Shown one piece after another: positions 13,026 through 24,489 of a stretch of DNA of 64,000 nucleotides. The notes below the pieces were generated by a model. It searched no databases. It was not told the DNA's origin and saw only the letters and a list, made by a program, of their open reading frames with translations. The DNA is from Sphagnum compactum (taxonomy: Eukaryota; Bryophyta; Sphagnopsida; Sphagnales): positions 6,200,001-6,264,000 of the forward strand of contig OZ234501.1 in the NCBI GenBank assembly GCA_965153455.1. Reading direction: 5' to 3'. How positions within the stretch are numbered: the stretch's first letter is position 1; the number at the start of each line of letters is the position of its first letter. The position numbers and the translations under genes were made by a program.

Positions 13026-14105
13026 AAAAACAAATTCAATTTGCAAGAAAGATTTTTGCTCACCTTAAATCTTTAGATTTTGTGATCGTTGTCTAGTAGC
13101 TGTTGTGCCCCAAAGACAACTACAAAGTCTAGACCATTGATGCTTAGGAGCTGCCAGGAAGAAAACTATGACCTAAACAAGTAGAGGCAACTCATTGTCA
13201 CACAACTAATTGAAAAAGGAACAACAACATTGCAATTCCGTTTTGCAAACCTGGTGAACATGGAAACGCTTGTAGCTCGACACAATGGTGACTTGTGACA
13301 TGCCTCCTTTGAAAGGCAATATCATGAAGTCCTCTTGCATTGTACAAACCTAACAACCATCTTTGTCATTGATAGAAAAGCTGGCTTGTTTTTTCTAAAG
13401 GGACATGGGATGGCAACGATTTGGACTAAAATATGCGAAATTTCACCACTAAAAAAAACACTGAACCAAAATGTGTTGCCCAAACAAAAAGAAATTCTTG
13501 CCCCTGACAAAATTAATTTCGAGGCTTTTTTTTTTTTTTTTTGGGGTGGCAAAATTAATATTGTCAATTGCCATATAGGTAATGATCATGAATGGAGTTG
13601 TGGGGTTATTTGATTAAAAAAAACTACCAGCCCATCGCTGGCTCGTTAAACAAAATTCAAAATCGAAGAAAATCGGTTCCTCTTTTTTTTTTTTTTTGGT
13701 GAGGAAAACCTGGAATTAGAGAACCGCCAATTACGGGTATTTCAGAAACATAAAAAGAAAACCCGACAACCTTTTACAAAAGGACCGGCCCAAAAAACAC
13801 CGGTGGTTAGAATGACGGGTTTTTAAAAAAAAAATCTTCCAAATTTTTGGAGAACTGAGGTTCTATACCCCAAAAAAAATACGGGTACATTTTGAGAACC
13901 AGTTTTTAAATTAATTTTTTAATTTTATTTTTTCATTCCCTGCCGGGTAAGGGCGAGTGTATTGCCAATGTGATAACCGGCGGGTATCTTTCAGGAAGAA
14001 TTCTGCCTTTTTCTCTGTGACCTGGTGAAATTTGAGTAGGGGTCCTCTTGTGGATGATCACCAGTCCACCTACCCCCCACAAAATTGGAAAACAAAAGAA
14101 AAAGA

Positions 14106-14250
14106 AAAAAACCCACAAAGAAAAAATAAATTCCCATAAGTTTTAACAATAAAAGTTAGCAAATTGGGGGGGGGGGGGGCCCTTCTTTTGCAACCAAAAA
14201 ACCCACAAAGAAAAAAACAATTCACATAAGTTTTAACAATAAAAGTTAGC
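14106..14250. repeat. 90-bp direct duplication flanking a G14 run
   Basis: acccacaaagaaaaaa and cataagttttaacaataaaa, then gttagcaaa, occur from 14111 and again from 14201. Between them is a run of about 14 G followed by cccttcttttgcaacc. A third partial copy (cccttctttttttgcaaccc) appears near 14352. Confidence 0.75.
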
Positions 14251-15105
14251 AAAATTGAGGGGAAGGGATTAAAATTTAAAAATTTAATTATAAATTATAA
14301 ATATATTTAAATTAAAAATCAAAAAAATTATTTAAAATTTTTAATTAAAAAACCCTTCTTTTTTTGCAACCCAAAAACCTTCACATAAGAGTTACCATTT
14401 TGGGATGGATATAGCATGAAATGCAATCCAATAGCTAGGGTTTAGGGTTTAAGGGGTAGCTAGTTGAGGGGTTTATTGGAGTGGACTGAATAGGTAGGCT
14501 AGTAGGGTTTTGGAGATGGAGGGGTGGGTTTAAAAGTCCTCCAAAAGGCATCAAAACTTTTGGAGTGCAGACAGCGACAAATTTTATCACAAGTGCGCAA
14601 AAGACAGACATTTGTCAGAAAGTTGCAGAAAAGAGATTCGACAGTGGATCCATCCATCTCGTCTGAATCGGAGAAGAAAGTCCACGAAGATCAGAACCGG
14701 ACAGAGTGGGAAATGCGAGAAATCAGAGCTCTACATGTGGTGGAATTCTAGAAGCTCAGAAAAAGGAAAAAGAGAATAAAACATAAACAACAGCAACAAC
14801 AACAACAACAGAAGATTGTGGAAGAATCTTTTTGTGTGTGATAATAGAGATAATTTGCTTGTAAGAAGATGGACTCTTTGATCTGCAGCCAGCAATCCCC
14901 TCCTCATGATCATGTGTTGTTCATAACCCAGTACTGCAGCTTGAGCACGAGACTCGTCTAGGATCACGGAGCTGCTAGAAGAAGAAGAAGGAGGAGAAGA
15001 AAAAAGCTCAAGAATCAACGCAGCAGAAAGGATAGATCTCTCTCTCGGCTCTGTCTCACTTCATGGGCGAAAAAGTTTTGCTTTAGGAACAAGATACAGG
15101 AAATC

Positions 15106-18100
15106 ATGGATCAGGTTCTCTCTCTCTCTCTCTCTCTCTCTCATTCTGAATCTGTTTGAAGATTTTTTTTCTCTTGTTAATGTTGATGATGACATGATCT
15201 AGTTCTTGGAGTTTCTCCTTCCTCTTCTTCTTTCTCAATCTCTACTAGCATTCTTAAACTAGCATGCTCTTCAAGTTGGAGCTTCTTCTTCTTCCTTAAT
15301 CTCTACCACCATCCTTAAAAGACTCATGAGCTTGTCTGAGCTTCTTCTTCTTTGACTTCTTCTTCCTCTAGTTTCCCTACCATTCTTAGACTATCATGAT
15401 CTTCTCGGAGCTTCTTCTTCTTCTTCCTCAACGTCTACTACCATTCTTAAATAATCATGATCGACTTCTCAGAGTTTCTTCTTCTTCCTCAATCTTTACT
15501 ACCCATGTTCTTAAACTATCATCTCCATGAACTCTACATAAGAGTGTGGTGTGTGTGTATTTTGTCAACAAAACATCTAATCTTTCATGGAGTCAATTTG
15601 ATCCATGGCTTAGTCAAAAGAAGCAAATGGCATCAATCAATCAAGAAGGAAATGTTTCTTACTTACCGTGTTTTTTCTTGGGGTTTGGAATACAGGTTAT
15701 ACCCAAGAATGTCATGGAGACTAGTGCAAGGTAATACTACAAATCCTTCATAATTTACAATGGAATTTCATTGGATTTCAAGTTATTAACCTAAAAGAGA
15801 TTAGAAGAACATGAAGAACAATGGAACATCCATGAACACTTGTTTCCGTATGCCGTATGCCATATATATACTGGTTGTTACTTATGGAGACATGTGTCTA
15901 TTAGTTGTTACAAGGTAATAATAATTTCAATCAATCTTTGATCCTTCGACACAATGTTGTTTTGGATTTGAAGTTACCAATGAACCGAAAAGCTTGGAAG
16001 AAGAAGAGTGAAGAAATTATTCATTTATTCGTAATTAAACCTTGTCATGGAGACTACTACAAAGCCAATAATACAAATGTTTGATCTTCATGCACAAGAC
16101 TGGCATTTTGGCTTTTGAGAAGATAGAACCCAAAGCTTGAAAGAAGAAGAGTGACGAACCATTCATGTATTATAACTAAACTTTCTGATGGGTTTTTGAA
16201 TTACAATAATAATTATAATAATCTTTGATTTTGCAAAATGGCATTTTGATTTTGAGATAGAACTGAAAGCTTGGAAGAAGAGTGGTTAGGGAACTGTAGC
16301 TAGGTATAGTATTCCTTTGTTTTTCTTTTGTCGGGAAAGGTTTATCAAACGAAGGAAATTATGATGCTGCCTTCATTTTTAATGTTGGATTTTGTTAATT
16401 TGTTGTAGGGTGCATGGAGCATGGAGTGGACATGTTGGGTCACGCTTAGAAACCCAAACAAGTGGATTTGTTGAGGGCATTCCAGATTCAAGTTGGTTTC
16501 GTGGTCTAGAAGAGAGAGATTGCAAGAAGCTTTTGCAGCTGTTGGAAAGATCTCCTAGTTCATGGGTGGAAACAAGTCGTGAAGGCCGTAATGTGCTACA
16601 TGTTGCTATCATCCAAGGATGTACACAACTAGTGAAACGAGTTTTGGAGTTACCACCACAAGGCTCAAGTCGATCTTTTGTAGATGATGACTCTTTTTCA
16701 AACAATTTGCCTTCATTAAAGACTCTCCTAAATGCAACGGATGGAAGGTGTAACGCAAATGTGTTTTGCTTGGCAAGCATTGTTGGGAACCAGGATGTGA
16801 TTCAAATCCTCGATAAGACTACTCATACAATTCAAGGTGCATATAATGCTCATAACCAGGAGGTTGAACGACAAGCTCAAGATTACAAGGCTGAATCACA
16901 AGCCAATGATGATGACAATATTGGTAATGTTGGTTTACATGGTCTAATGCAAAATGCACTTCAATTGAGTAAGAATGCACGGTTCAAATCAATCATTGAA
17001 AAGGATGTGGATTATAATTTTGAAGACCCTAAACGCAAGGAGTTACTTATTTTTCATTGTGCTTGTAAACGTGCACATCTCTTTAAAAGGTTCATACATG
17101 ATGTTGTGGAGATGGCACGAGCACAAGGTGTTTTACAAGAACTTTTCCAACTCAAGGATGCCCAAGGTCGAACCCCTTTACATGTTGCGATTGATTTTGG
17201 CCATGCTACAACTCAAGAGTTGCTGGATTTGTTGCCAAAAGAGGCAGAATTTGCAGATTGCATAAATGCACGTGATGGTGCAGATAGGACTCCATTACAT
17301 CGAGCTGTGGCAAACAACTTGGGTTTCAGTTATAGTCGACTGGCAGAAATCCTGGTGAATGATATCAGGACAGATGTAAATGCTGAATGGCGTGATCGCA
17401 TGACTGCACTTCATTTGGCTATATTACATAATGATCCTGGCACTGCTGAGCTTCTATTAGCAGCAAAAGGAGCTGATGGTAGCAAGCGTGTGGATGTTGC
17501 CAAAACAATCACTCGAGACATCAGTGTGTACAAGACAACTGCTACTTCTTGGACTGCATTGGAACTGGCTACAGTGATGGGCATATCAACTGTTGTGCAG
17601 GCATTTGTATCCCAGGTTTGTAATCCACACACTTGTTCACATAATATTCAATATTCTTGTTCTTTTAGGATTTTGGGTTCAAGTCTCAATTTTGCTCATG
17701 ATTTTTGGTCAAATTTTGATTGAAAAAAATAGGACCCATCAATTTACTTTGGCAAAAAACTGAACTATGTTACATTGGGTTGTGTGCAAATTGGTACACA
17801 TTTTTAAAAAGTCATTTTGATTGTGTCACAAAAGTTAAAGTTTTGGTCAAATTTTGATTGAAAAAACAAGACCCATCAAATTACTTGGGCAAAAACCAAA
17901 CTAGGAGGTTGCATGAAGTTGTGTGCAAAATTCGTACACATTAAAGTCATTTGGATTATGTCCTAAAATTCATAGTTAGTGTTCTTTGTAAATATATGAC
18001 CAACCAAATGATCCTTGTTATGCAAGTGATTTGTTATGAGGAAACAAAGAAATTTTCTTTTTGTTAGAAAACCCTAAAAGCTTTGAGCATTCCATGTTGG

Positions 18101-19245
18101 ATGTGTGTGTGAAAATTGTGCAAAAGGAAACCTTCCCCATATGCCAATCATTCTTGTTTTATATTTTCCATAGCTAACTATTCAATTTTATTCACTAATG
18201 GGTCGGTTTAATTTTTGCTGGTCTTTGAATCATGCAGGATTATAATCATGAGTTGGTTTATGATCGGTGCTTGCACCTTGCTGCGGCAGCAGGAGATCTT
18301 CGGAGTGTACAACTCTTCCTTGGAAATCCAAGGGTGAATCGAATTTACTTTGCATTTGAGAAATATTCAGTGTTGCATTTTGCTGTATATGCAAGATTAC
18401 CATTCCTACGCCAGTTGAAGGCAGCACCACCATTGATGAAAGTCATTGATGTAACATTAAGTCGATTCCTTTGTTTCTCGGATGTGGCAAGTATCCATTG
18501 GCTGGAACAAAAACTCATCCGACTCGAAAGACTGAAACAAGGAGGATATGGTGCCAAACAAGGATGTATCAATTTATTGTTGCAATCAGGAGCTGATATA
18601 TGGGAAACGGATGCCATTGATGGGAATATTGCTGATCCAGGAATGAATGCAACTGATGAAGCACAACTTTGGTGGTATGAAAAATTCGCAACTGAGACAC
18701 GAGAAGCCAAAAACAATTTCAATGCAGCTGGGAATGCAACTGCAGTAGTTGCAGCTTTAGTTGCAACAGCTTCTTTCGTGGGTCCATTGCAACCACCCCT
18801 CGGTTATGGGTCTGATGCAACAAATGTTTTGACATTTGATCTTGTGCAAGCAACCAAGTTGTCAATGAAGTTTTTCACTGTGAGTAACGGTTTGTCATTT
18901 TATCTTGCTATTGCATCCATCATGTTGGCAATCATGCCATCTCTTCCAATGCCTCGAGAAGGGTTACGTGATGAACTTGATCGAAGTCGAAGAACTGTAG
19001 TTCTTGCCATTAGTACTCTTCTCTTATCCATTATTAGCATTCTCATCTATTTTGCTTCTTCTTCAGTTGCTGTAACCCCACACAATTTCTCCTTACCACA
19101 TAAGGGTCTCACATTTTATCCAATCTTACTAGGTGGATCTATTTGCTTGGTAGTCATCTTCTTCTTTTTCTTGCGTTTGTTGCGACTTGTTTTCACTAGA
19201 AACTTGAAGATTAAACGATTCTATCAAACATATGGCAAATTTTAA
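15106..19245 (+). CDS. Ankyrin-repeat membrane protein with PGG-like C-terminal domain
   Basis: The main exons are 16409-17615 and 18238-19245, in phase across a GT-AG intron. Two short 5' exons, 15106-15114 (ATG GAT CAG) and 15696-15730, join with correct phase and give 752 aa. The alternative start is ATG 15714. Ankyrin-type motifs occur in the first half (GRTPLHVAIDFGH, DRTPLHRAVANN, MTALHLAILHND), and CLHLAAAAGD opens the last exon. The C-terminal 180 residues carry about four hydrophobic helices after an NFNAAGNATAVVAALVATAS motif. This corresponds to the PGG domain of plant ankyrin proteins such as ACD6/ITN1, although the Pro-Gly-Gly triplet itself is replaced (LQPPLGYG). Such proteins sit in the plasma membrane or ER, often in stress or defence signalling. 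Which one this is cannot be told. The 5' intron begins directly with a CT tract. Main exons are near certain; the 5' exons are inferred. Confidence 0.85.
15200..15520. repeat. Tandem repeat in first intron, unit about 75-90 bp
   Basis: The block (g)agcttcttcttcttcctcaa, then tctctactaccattcttaaa and ctatcatgatcttct, is repeated about four or five times with drift. It is pyrimidine-rich and lies in the inferred first intron of the ankyrin gene, after the (CT)n run at 15117-15142. Confidence 0.75.
15720..16305. repeat. Diverged tandem repeat in second intron, unit about 150 bp
   Basis: Four diverged units share catggagact, then acaa(g/a)g(t/c)aataatac, (a)tctttgat, a tttggattt(c/g)aag-like stretch, and aagcttggaagaagaagagt. 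The first unit carries the end of the inferred exon at 15696-15730 and its splice donor. The intron therefore appears to have grown by duplication of an exon-end segment. Confidence 0.6.
17707..17963. repeat. 138-bp tandem duplication in ankyrin-gene intron
   Basis: ggtcaaattttgattgaaaa begins at 17707 and again near 17845. Both are followed by a(g)gacccatcaa, tttact(t)gggcaaaaac, gttgtgtgcaaa and gtacaca-tt-aaagtcattt. The copies differ by several substitutions and short gaps. Confidence 0.8.
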
Positions 19246-19613
19246 TAAATGGGTTCTAAATGCCTTTTTCTTTTTTCCTCCCCAGAATGCATATTGGAAC
19301 AAAGACACCCATCATTTGAAATTAGGTTTCTCATTTGTATGAACATTAGTTTATCATTCTCTGAAACTTTTTGCATCCTTTTTGTTTGTCTTGTGAAATA
19401 CCTACTAAAATTGCCGATGTAATCACATCCCTTGAGGCATAATAATACTCATGTTTTGTAAATCCGTGGGCATTGAAGGTAACAACTAAACAATAAACCA
19501 TAATTGCAAATTCCAATGTATCGTAATGAACTTTTCATAGGTGTGTGAACTCCTGACAAAAGTTGATTGGCAAACCAGATCATTCATCAATGTGAAGAAA
19601 CAGTATTCAGTCA

Positions 19614-22600
19614 TCAAGACATGTGCAAAAGAAGTGGTGTATCCTGCACCATACTTGCAATTGCATTATCCACTGACGGGTGAATCTCTATATCAAGTAT
19701 TGAGTGTGCTACTACACCTTGTTGAAGAGGAGCAGGTGATATCTCGGATAGTCTATTCCCTGCTTCTTGAGTTTCTGCTTGTGTGGTTGAGTTATGAGTT
19801 GACAACTGTCCTTTCCAATAAATGAACTCCACTATCAAAGCATGGCCTGTCATGGCTATACCAAATCCCGCAAAAGATGCCAGCAATACTGATAGCAGCG
19901 CCTCCACATGTACCTGTAACACAATTAGCATATAAGCATGGAAGTCCAGTGCCCTTGAAATCAACCGCCATGACTACCCACTGACTTCATCACACTCCTG
20001 ACAGACTGGGTGTAGATAAGTATACAATAAATCCATCAAAAAGTTTGGGCACAAAATCTGTTGGTGTCCTGAGTTTCTATTGCCATTTTTCCAGAAGCAA
20101 GGATATGACACTAGTAGGCAAATTTGCATTGGAGGTCTAAACCCTAAACCCTAACAAACATAATTCTTTGAGTTTCCCTTTGAGCTACACAAATAAGGTT
20201 GACTAGTAGGGCTATAATTTAACTCTGAATTGGACTTGAAAGGCACAACTTACCAGGTGATAACCCACTTGAGTAAAAGATACGACAAGTAGAAATAGGG
20301 TTAAACTGTACACCCATATATACTGTCCTTTAACTGCAGTGTCATTTCAACACACCAAATTTTCCATCAAATTTTTTTGCCAGTTGAAGCACACTCCAAA
20401 AAAAGAAATATCTTCCTTTTGCAAGCAAAATGTGCAGATGTGTGTCACAATACAAATGAATGGTTGAATTGGTTTAAGTATAATGTGACTGAATAAAATT
20501 TGATGAATTAAGCATAGTAAAACAGGTGTGGATTAAGTAGACCTCAAGGAGTAGCAATAAAAATCCTACACAAAATCCTGCGATAAAATTCACAAACATA
20601 GGACTTCACAATGTTGTTTGAGTATTAACTTTTTTCTTATCAACGTACCAAGAGAGATCGCTGTAATAGAGGCAAGAAGGCCTATGAAACATGAAAAAGG
20701 AAGCGCAATTACCAATGCTCCAGAACCCATTTGGTTTACCTGCTTAACACCATTTGTGTTAGCCACTTACTCTAAATTTTTATGTGTTTGTTGCCTCTCT
20801 CATTTGTAGTACACCTACTCCAGCTACACAGTGACTCCAGCAGTTGTGCCATTGATTCCCAACAACCCTAATACCCCAAAACCCTAAACCCTAATAAACC
20901 CTAAAGGCTATCATAATTTCACACAAATGACACATAAAAAAGCTTGCTCACAACGCTTACCAGCAATTGCTCGATGACACAAAAATATGCCAAGACGTTG
21001 ATCATGATGAGCACAGGCACATCCTGCCAGTTTCTGTGAGACCCAGTTGGTTTACAAATCTCAAAAGCACATCAGAAATTGATGAGACAAAACAAAGAAC
21101 GAATGAAGGCAGAAATCCCTCAAGACCCAATAAACAGATTGCAATTTGCATTGTTGTTTGTTTGTTTCTCTCTTTGTTTCTTATCCAGATCTGAAAATGC
21201 TCAAAGGAAGTTCACTCATGCAAAAAAAAAAAAGAATTGAAGTACAAAAGAGAAAAAAGATTGACAATGATCACCTTCGTAAGTTGTGATTTAGTAGTAG
21301 CTGTTCAGGTGGTGTCCTCCTCAGGCGATCTGTATTACTAGGCAGTCGCACAACGGTGACAGGAATGTTCTGAACTTCTTGACTGCAAACTTCGCATGTG
21401 CGGTTTCCTTTGATACCAAACCATTTGAATGCACATTCCTTATGTGCTAACGCCATCTCCCCTTGACAACTACATTCCATCTTCAAAATCTCACCATACT
21501 CCTCTGTAAGCGAGTCCATACATATCCTACACACAGCTTCCTCTTCTGGGATCTCCCCATCCAGCTGCTCTTCCTCACCTACATTTTTGTGGCACAAATT
21601 TTCAACCCATCACCAAGTTGTTATTACAGGCTTGCTCTAGACTAGAGGGAAAAAAAACCCTTCAGTTTACACTTGCACCTTGTTGCAAGCCCTATTGACA
21701 TGAATGGCAAAAGGGTGAAGAATTTTCAAAGATGGTACCTCCTTTCTCAGTATTTGTCTGTGTTGTTGACAAGCAAAGTTCGCTTGCCATGGTTGTGTTA
21801 TCAGAAGAATTAGGCATCAATGTAAGAGGAGCAGGTCTGACCATTATTAAGCATATATTTCCAGAGTCTGCTCTTCTGAAACTCCCAAACTTCTGCACAG
21901 GTGTTGAAAAAGAGCGTGCAATATTGATTTTCTCCATTTCATGCTGCTGACACCACACCATTATCATCAATTCAGACAAAACCCTAAACCCTAAAGGCTT
22001 GTTGCAGTTCCCCAACAGTTTGATTCAGAGCATTAACAAAATGCTGCCACCACCCCAAAATCCATAAATGACGATCTCTCCTTCAAGGACCCAACAGAAG
22101 ATTTTTTATTTCTTTTTTCTTTTTTGGGTTTTTTTGCCCCTTGACTTTGTTCTTCAGAATTGAACAGTTGAGAATTATTACCTCAGAGGTGGTGGTTGTT
22201 GTTTCCTGGCTTATATAGTCTGCGCCAAGCCTTGCTCTCGGACTGTTGGATGAAGAGGAGGAGATATCAATACTTGTTCGGATAGGCAAAGACGTTGTCC
22301 TCTTGGTGCCAAGCGGAAGTGCTGTAGTTGCCACCACCACATCTGGACTTGAGATGGAGCTTGACACTGAGTTCTCGGTCGGAGATCCCACAGCCACTTG
22401 TCCATTTTTTTCTAGTGGTGGGGCAGTTCTTGATCTGAGTCCAGAACGTGGCAAAATTGCATGACTAGTTGAGAACAACTTTGAAGCTTTTGTAGCTGAG
22501 AGAGGTAGAGGTACATTATTAGACCACTTGTTGCTGCTACTGCCACTGCCGCCGCCGCCACCACTGTTGGTACTAGTGTGTTCTGCTAGAACATCAGTTG

Positions 22601-23593
22601 TTGTTCGTGGGGGGATTTGAAGCTTTGCTAAACTCAATCGTCTGTCTTTTTTCACTGTTGCCTGCAGTGTCAAGGATGGCCAAAAAAAAAACCCCAAAAA
22701 ATAGAAATCAGCTTGTCTGACAGTAAATGTAAGGCTCAAAACAAAACTGAAAGTGCTTAATTTTACGGCATTAGGTTCATAGTGGAATCCACAAATCCTA
22801 GAAGTCAATCACTTGAATTAATAGCTAACTCCAGGATTAATTTGTGCTAATCCCCCTGACTTAATATTCCAGTTTTTTGACCCAGAGGTTTGTTGGTTAG
22901 CATTAATTACGCTGGCACAAATGCTAATTCAATCTAGAATTTGGTCCAAATTCAATTCTCTCCCAGGCCAAACTTCTAGATCATCATCAGCACTACTAAT
23001 CTCTCTCAGATCATCAGCACTAATCTACCACCATGAAGTGTAGGCACCAACTACAGCAATGCATGCGCATTCACTGGATCACCGTTCAAGATCCAGGTGT
23101 TGGGTGTGCTTGGATTTATCACCTATAATTAAGGCTAATGCTGTTGCACTAATCCTGATGCTAATTAGACCTAAAACTCCTAGCCCCAAGGCCTTGAATG
23201 GCAGGGTGGGGGGGGGAGAAGTTGACACTAATTAGGGTATTTAATTCTGCATTAGATGTAATGGTTTTGCAAACCCCAATCTTCTGCAATCTTCTATGCA
23301 TTATGTTCAACAGAAACTTGTAGTGATGAAGCAAAAATGTAGCAGAAAATTAGGCTACTAATCTGACACTAATCTCAGTTTTTTGCAAAGGGTTTTTGTG
23401 TTGTGCAAACCGTGGAGACAGCAGCAGCTGCTGCTGCTGATGCAGGAGGAAGAAGAAGAGCAGCATTAACCGAGAAAGCTATGTTGTTGTTGATGAATCC
23501 ATCTTGTTGTTCTTGAATCTGTTGCTCACCATCCTCTTTGCTGCCCACTCTCCCCGTAGCAGCCTCTTCTAGTTGTGAGTCCACACGGAACAT
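19614..23593 (-). CDS. RING-CH (MARCH-type) E3 ubiquitin ligase, membrane protein, 8 exons, 556 aa
   Basis: Exons on the - strand: 23411-23593, 22182-22661, 21739-21943, 21275-21578, 20961-21033, 20649-20739, 20543-20577 and 19614-19913. All phases close. The start at 23593 is the first ATG, and the next exon joins at GCAACAGTG. The N-terminal half is Ser/Thr-rich, low complexity, with Ala and Gly runs. The RING-CH (C4HC3) finger is in the fourth exon: VCRICMDSL, then CSC, HKEC, and CEVC. It is followed by NWQDVPVLIM and two or three hydrophobic helices (LAYFCVIEQLL, GALVIALPFSCFIGLLASI, LLSVLLASFAGFG), in the order usual in plant RING-CH membrane proteins. The expected role is transfer of ubiquitin to membrane proteins; the substrate is unknown. 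Its 3' end faces that of the ankyrin gene 368 bp away. Confidence 0.88.
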
Positions 23594-24269
23594 CCTCCTG
23601 TGTCTCTTGCGTCCGTCTGTCTCTCTCTTCTATCTCTCTCTTCAACTCCCCTCCTCCTTGCTGTAGAAGAATCATCGCACCACCAACTCCATCTCTCCCT
23701 CCTAGCTCAAACTGGGCTAATGTATGTACATTGTCTCTTCTTGCTGGAACTCATAGCAATACCACCTCCATCTCCCTCATGGCCCAAATGGGTCCTTAAA
23801 AAAATACACAATCTCTCTCTCTCTCTCTCAGAGATCAAGGATCTGCAAACACTGAACTTTCTTTTTTCTGAAACTCAAAAGGGGGGGGGGGAGCCAAAAA
23901 TCAAAACTCGAAACTTCAAAAACTACTCAGTAGCTACAAAATCATTCATTGTCTGTCTGATTAAGGACCAGCAAACTCTGCTGAGCTTCCTTTTTCTGAG
24001 ACTGCTGCAAGGAGAAAAACAAAACACTCAGTTAGTGGATGGTTTTGCAATCTGACAGAAGAAGAGAGCTTTGTGCAGTTGGGCAACAACAACAGATCTT
24101 AGAGAGAAAAAAAAGGAGGATGAAAATGCTGCCATTTAATCAGAGCAGAAGCAAGCTCAAGAACTCAAGTTCAAATCCTTGCAAACATTTGGTTGCTGCT
24201 GTTTGTGTGTTGTATTTGCTTGTTCCCGTCTCTTCCTCTCTCCCTCTCTCTCTCTCTCTCTCTTCTGTT

Positions 24270-24450
24270 CCATTTCTGTTTTGTTTTGTTCTGTTGTGCG
24301 CTCTTGTCTGGATTCGAACCCTGGACTGGCTGTTCAGGACGGACAGGCTGTTTGTGAACTGTTGTTGGGCTAACCACCGCGCCAAGCTTTGCACACGAGG
24401 AGAATTGCTTAGCAAGCAGGCGGTTTTCATCCCTAGGATGGGGGATGCAT
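24270..24450 (-). mobile_element. tRNA-derived SINE
   Basis: On the - strand an A box (TGGCGCGGTGGTTAGC, 24369-24384) is followed about 48 nt later by a canonical B box (GGTTCGAATCC, 24310-24320), and then by an A-rich tail containing AACAAAACAAAAC. That is the RNA polymerase III promoter layout of a SINE. No cloverleaf can be folded confidently, so it is not a functional tRNA gene. A (GA)n run at 24238-24262 lies just beyond the tail. Ends and target-site duplication are not resolved. Confidence 0.6.
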
Positions 24451-24489
24451 GCACCGAATCGGACGGTCCATGTCAAGCTTGTTAATATT

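Larger units (their letters stand above)
12450..15100. other. Spacer with tandem duplications, no gene recognised
   Basis: The stretch includes a 130-bp tandem duplication (12785-13025), a 90-bp duplication separated by a G-run (14106-14250), T/A homopolymers at 13527-13542 and 13683-13698, and a telomere-like ctagggtttagggttta near 14436. An open frame at 14524-14751 (+) has no recognisable domain. The last few hundred bases may be the 5' UTR or promoter of the ankyrin gene that follows. Confidence 0.5.

Noticed and set aside
14524-14751. 75-codon + strand open frame
   Set aside because: No recognised domain or splice partner. It may be upstream leader of the ankyrin gene.
19541-19825. 94-codon + strand open frame
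   Set aside because: Antisense of the last RING-CH exon, which is in phase with the upstream exons.
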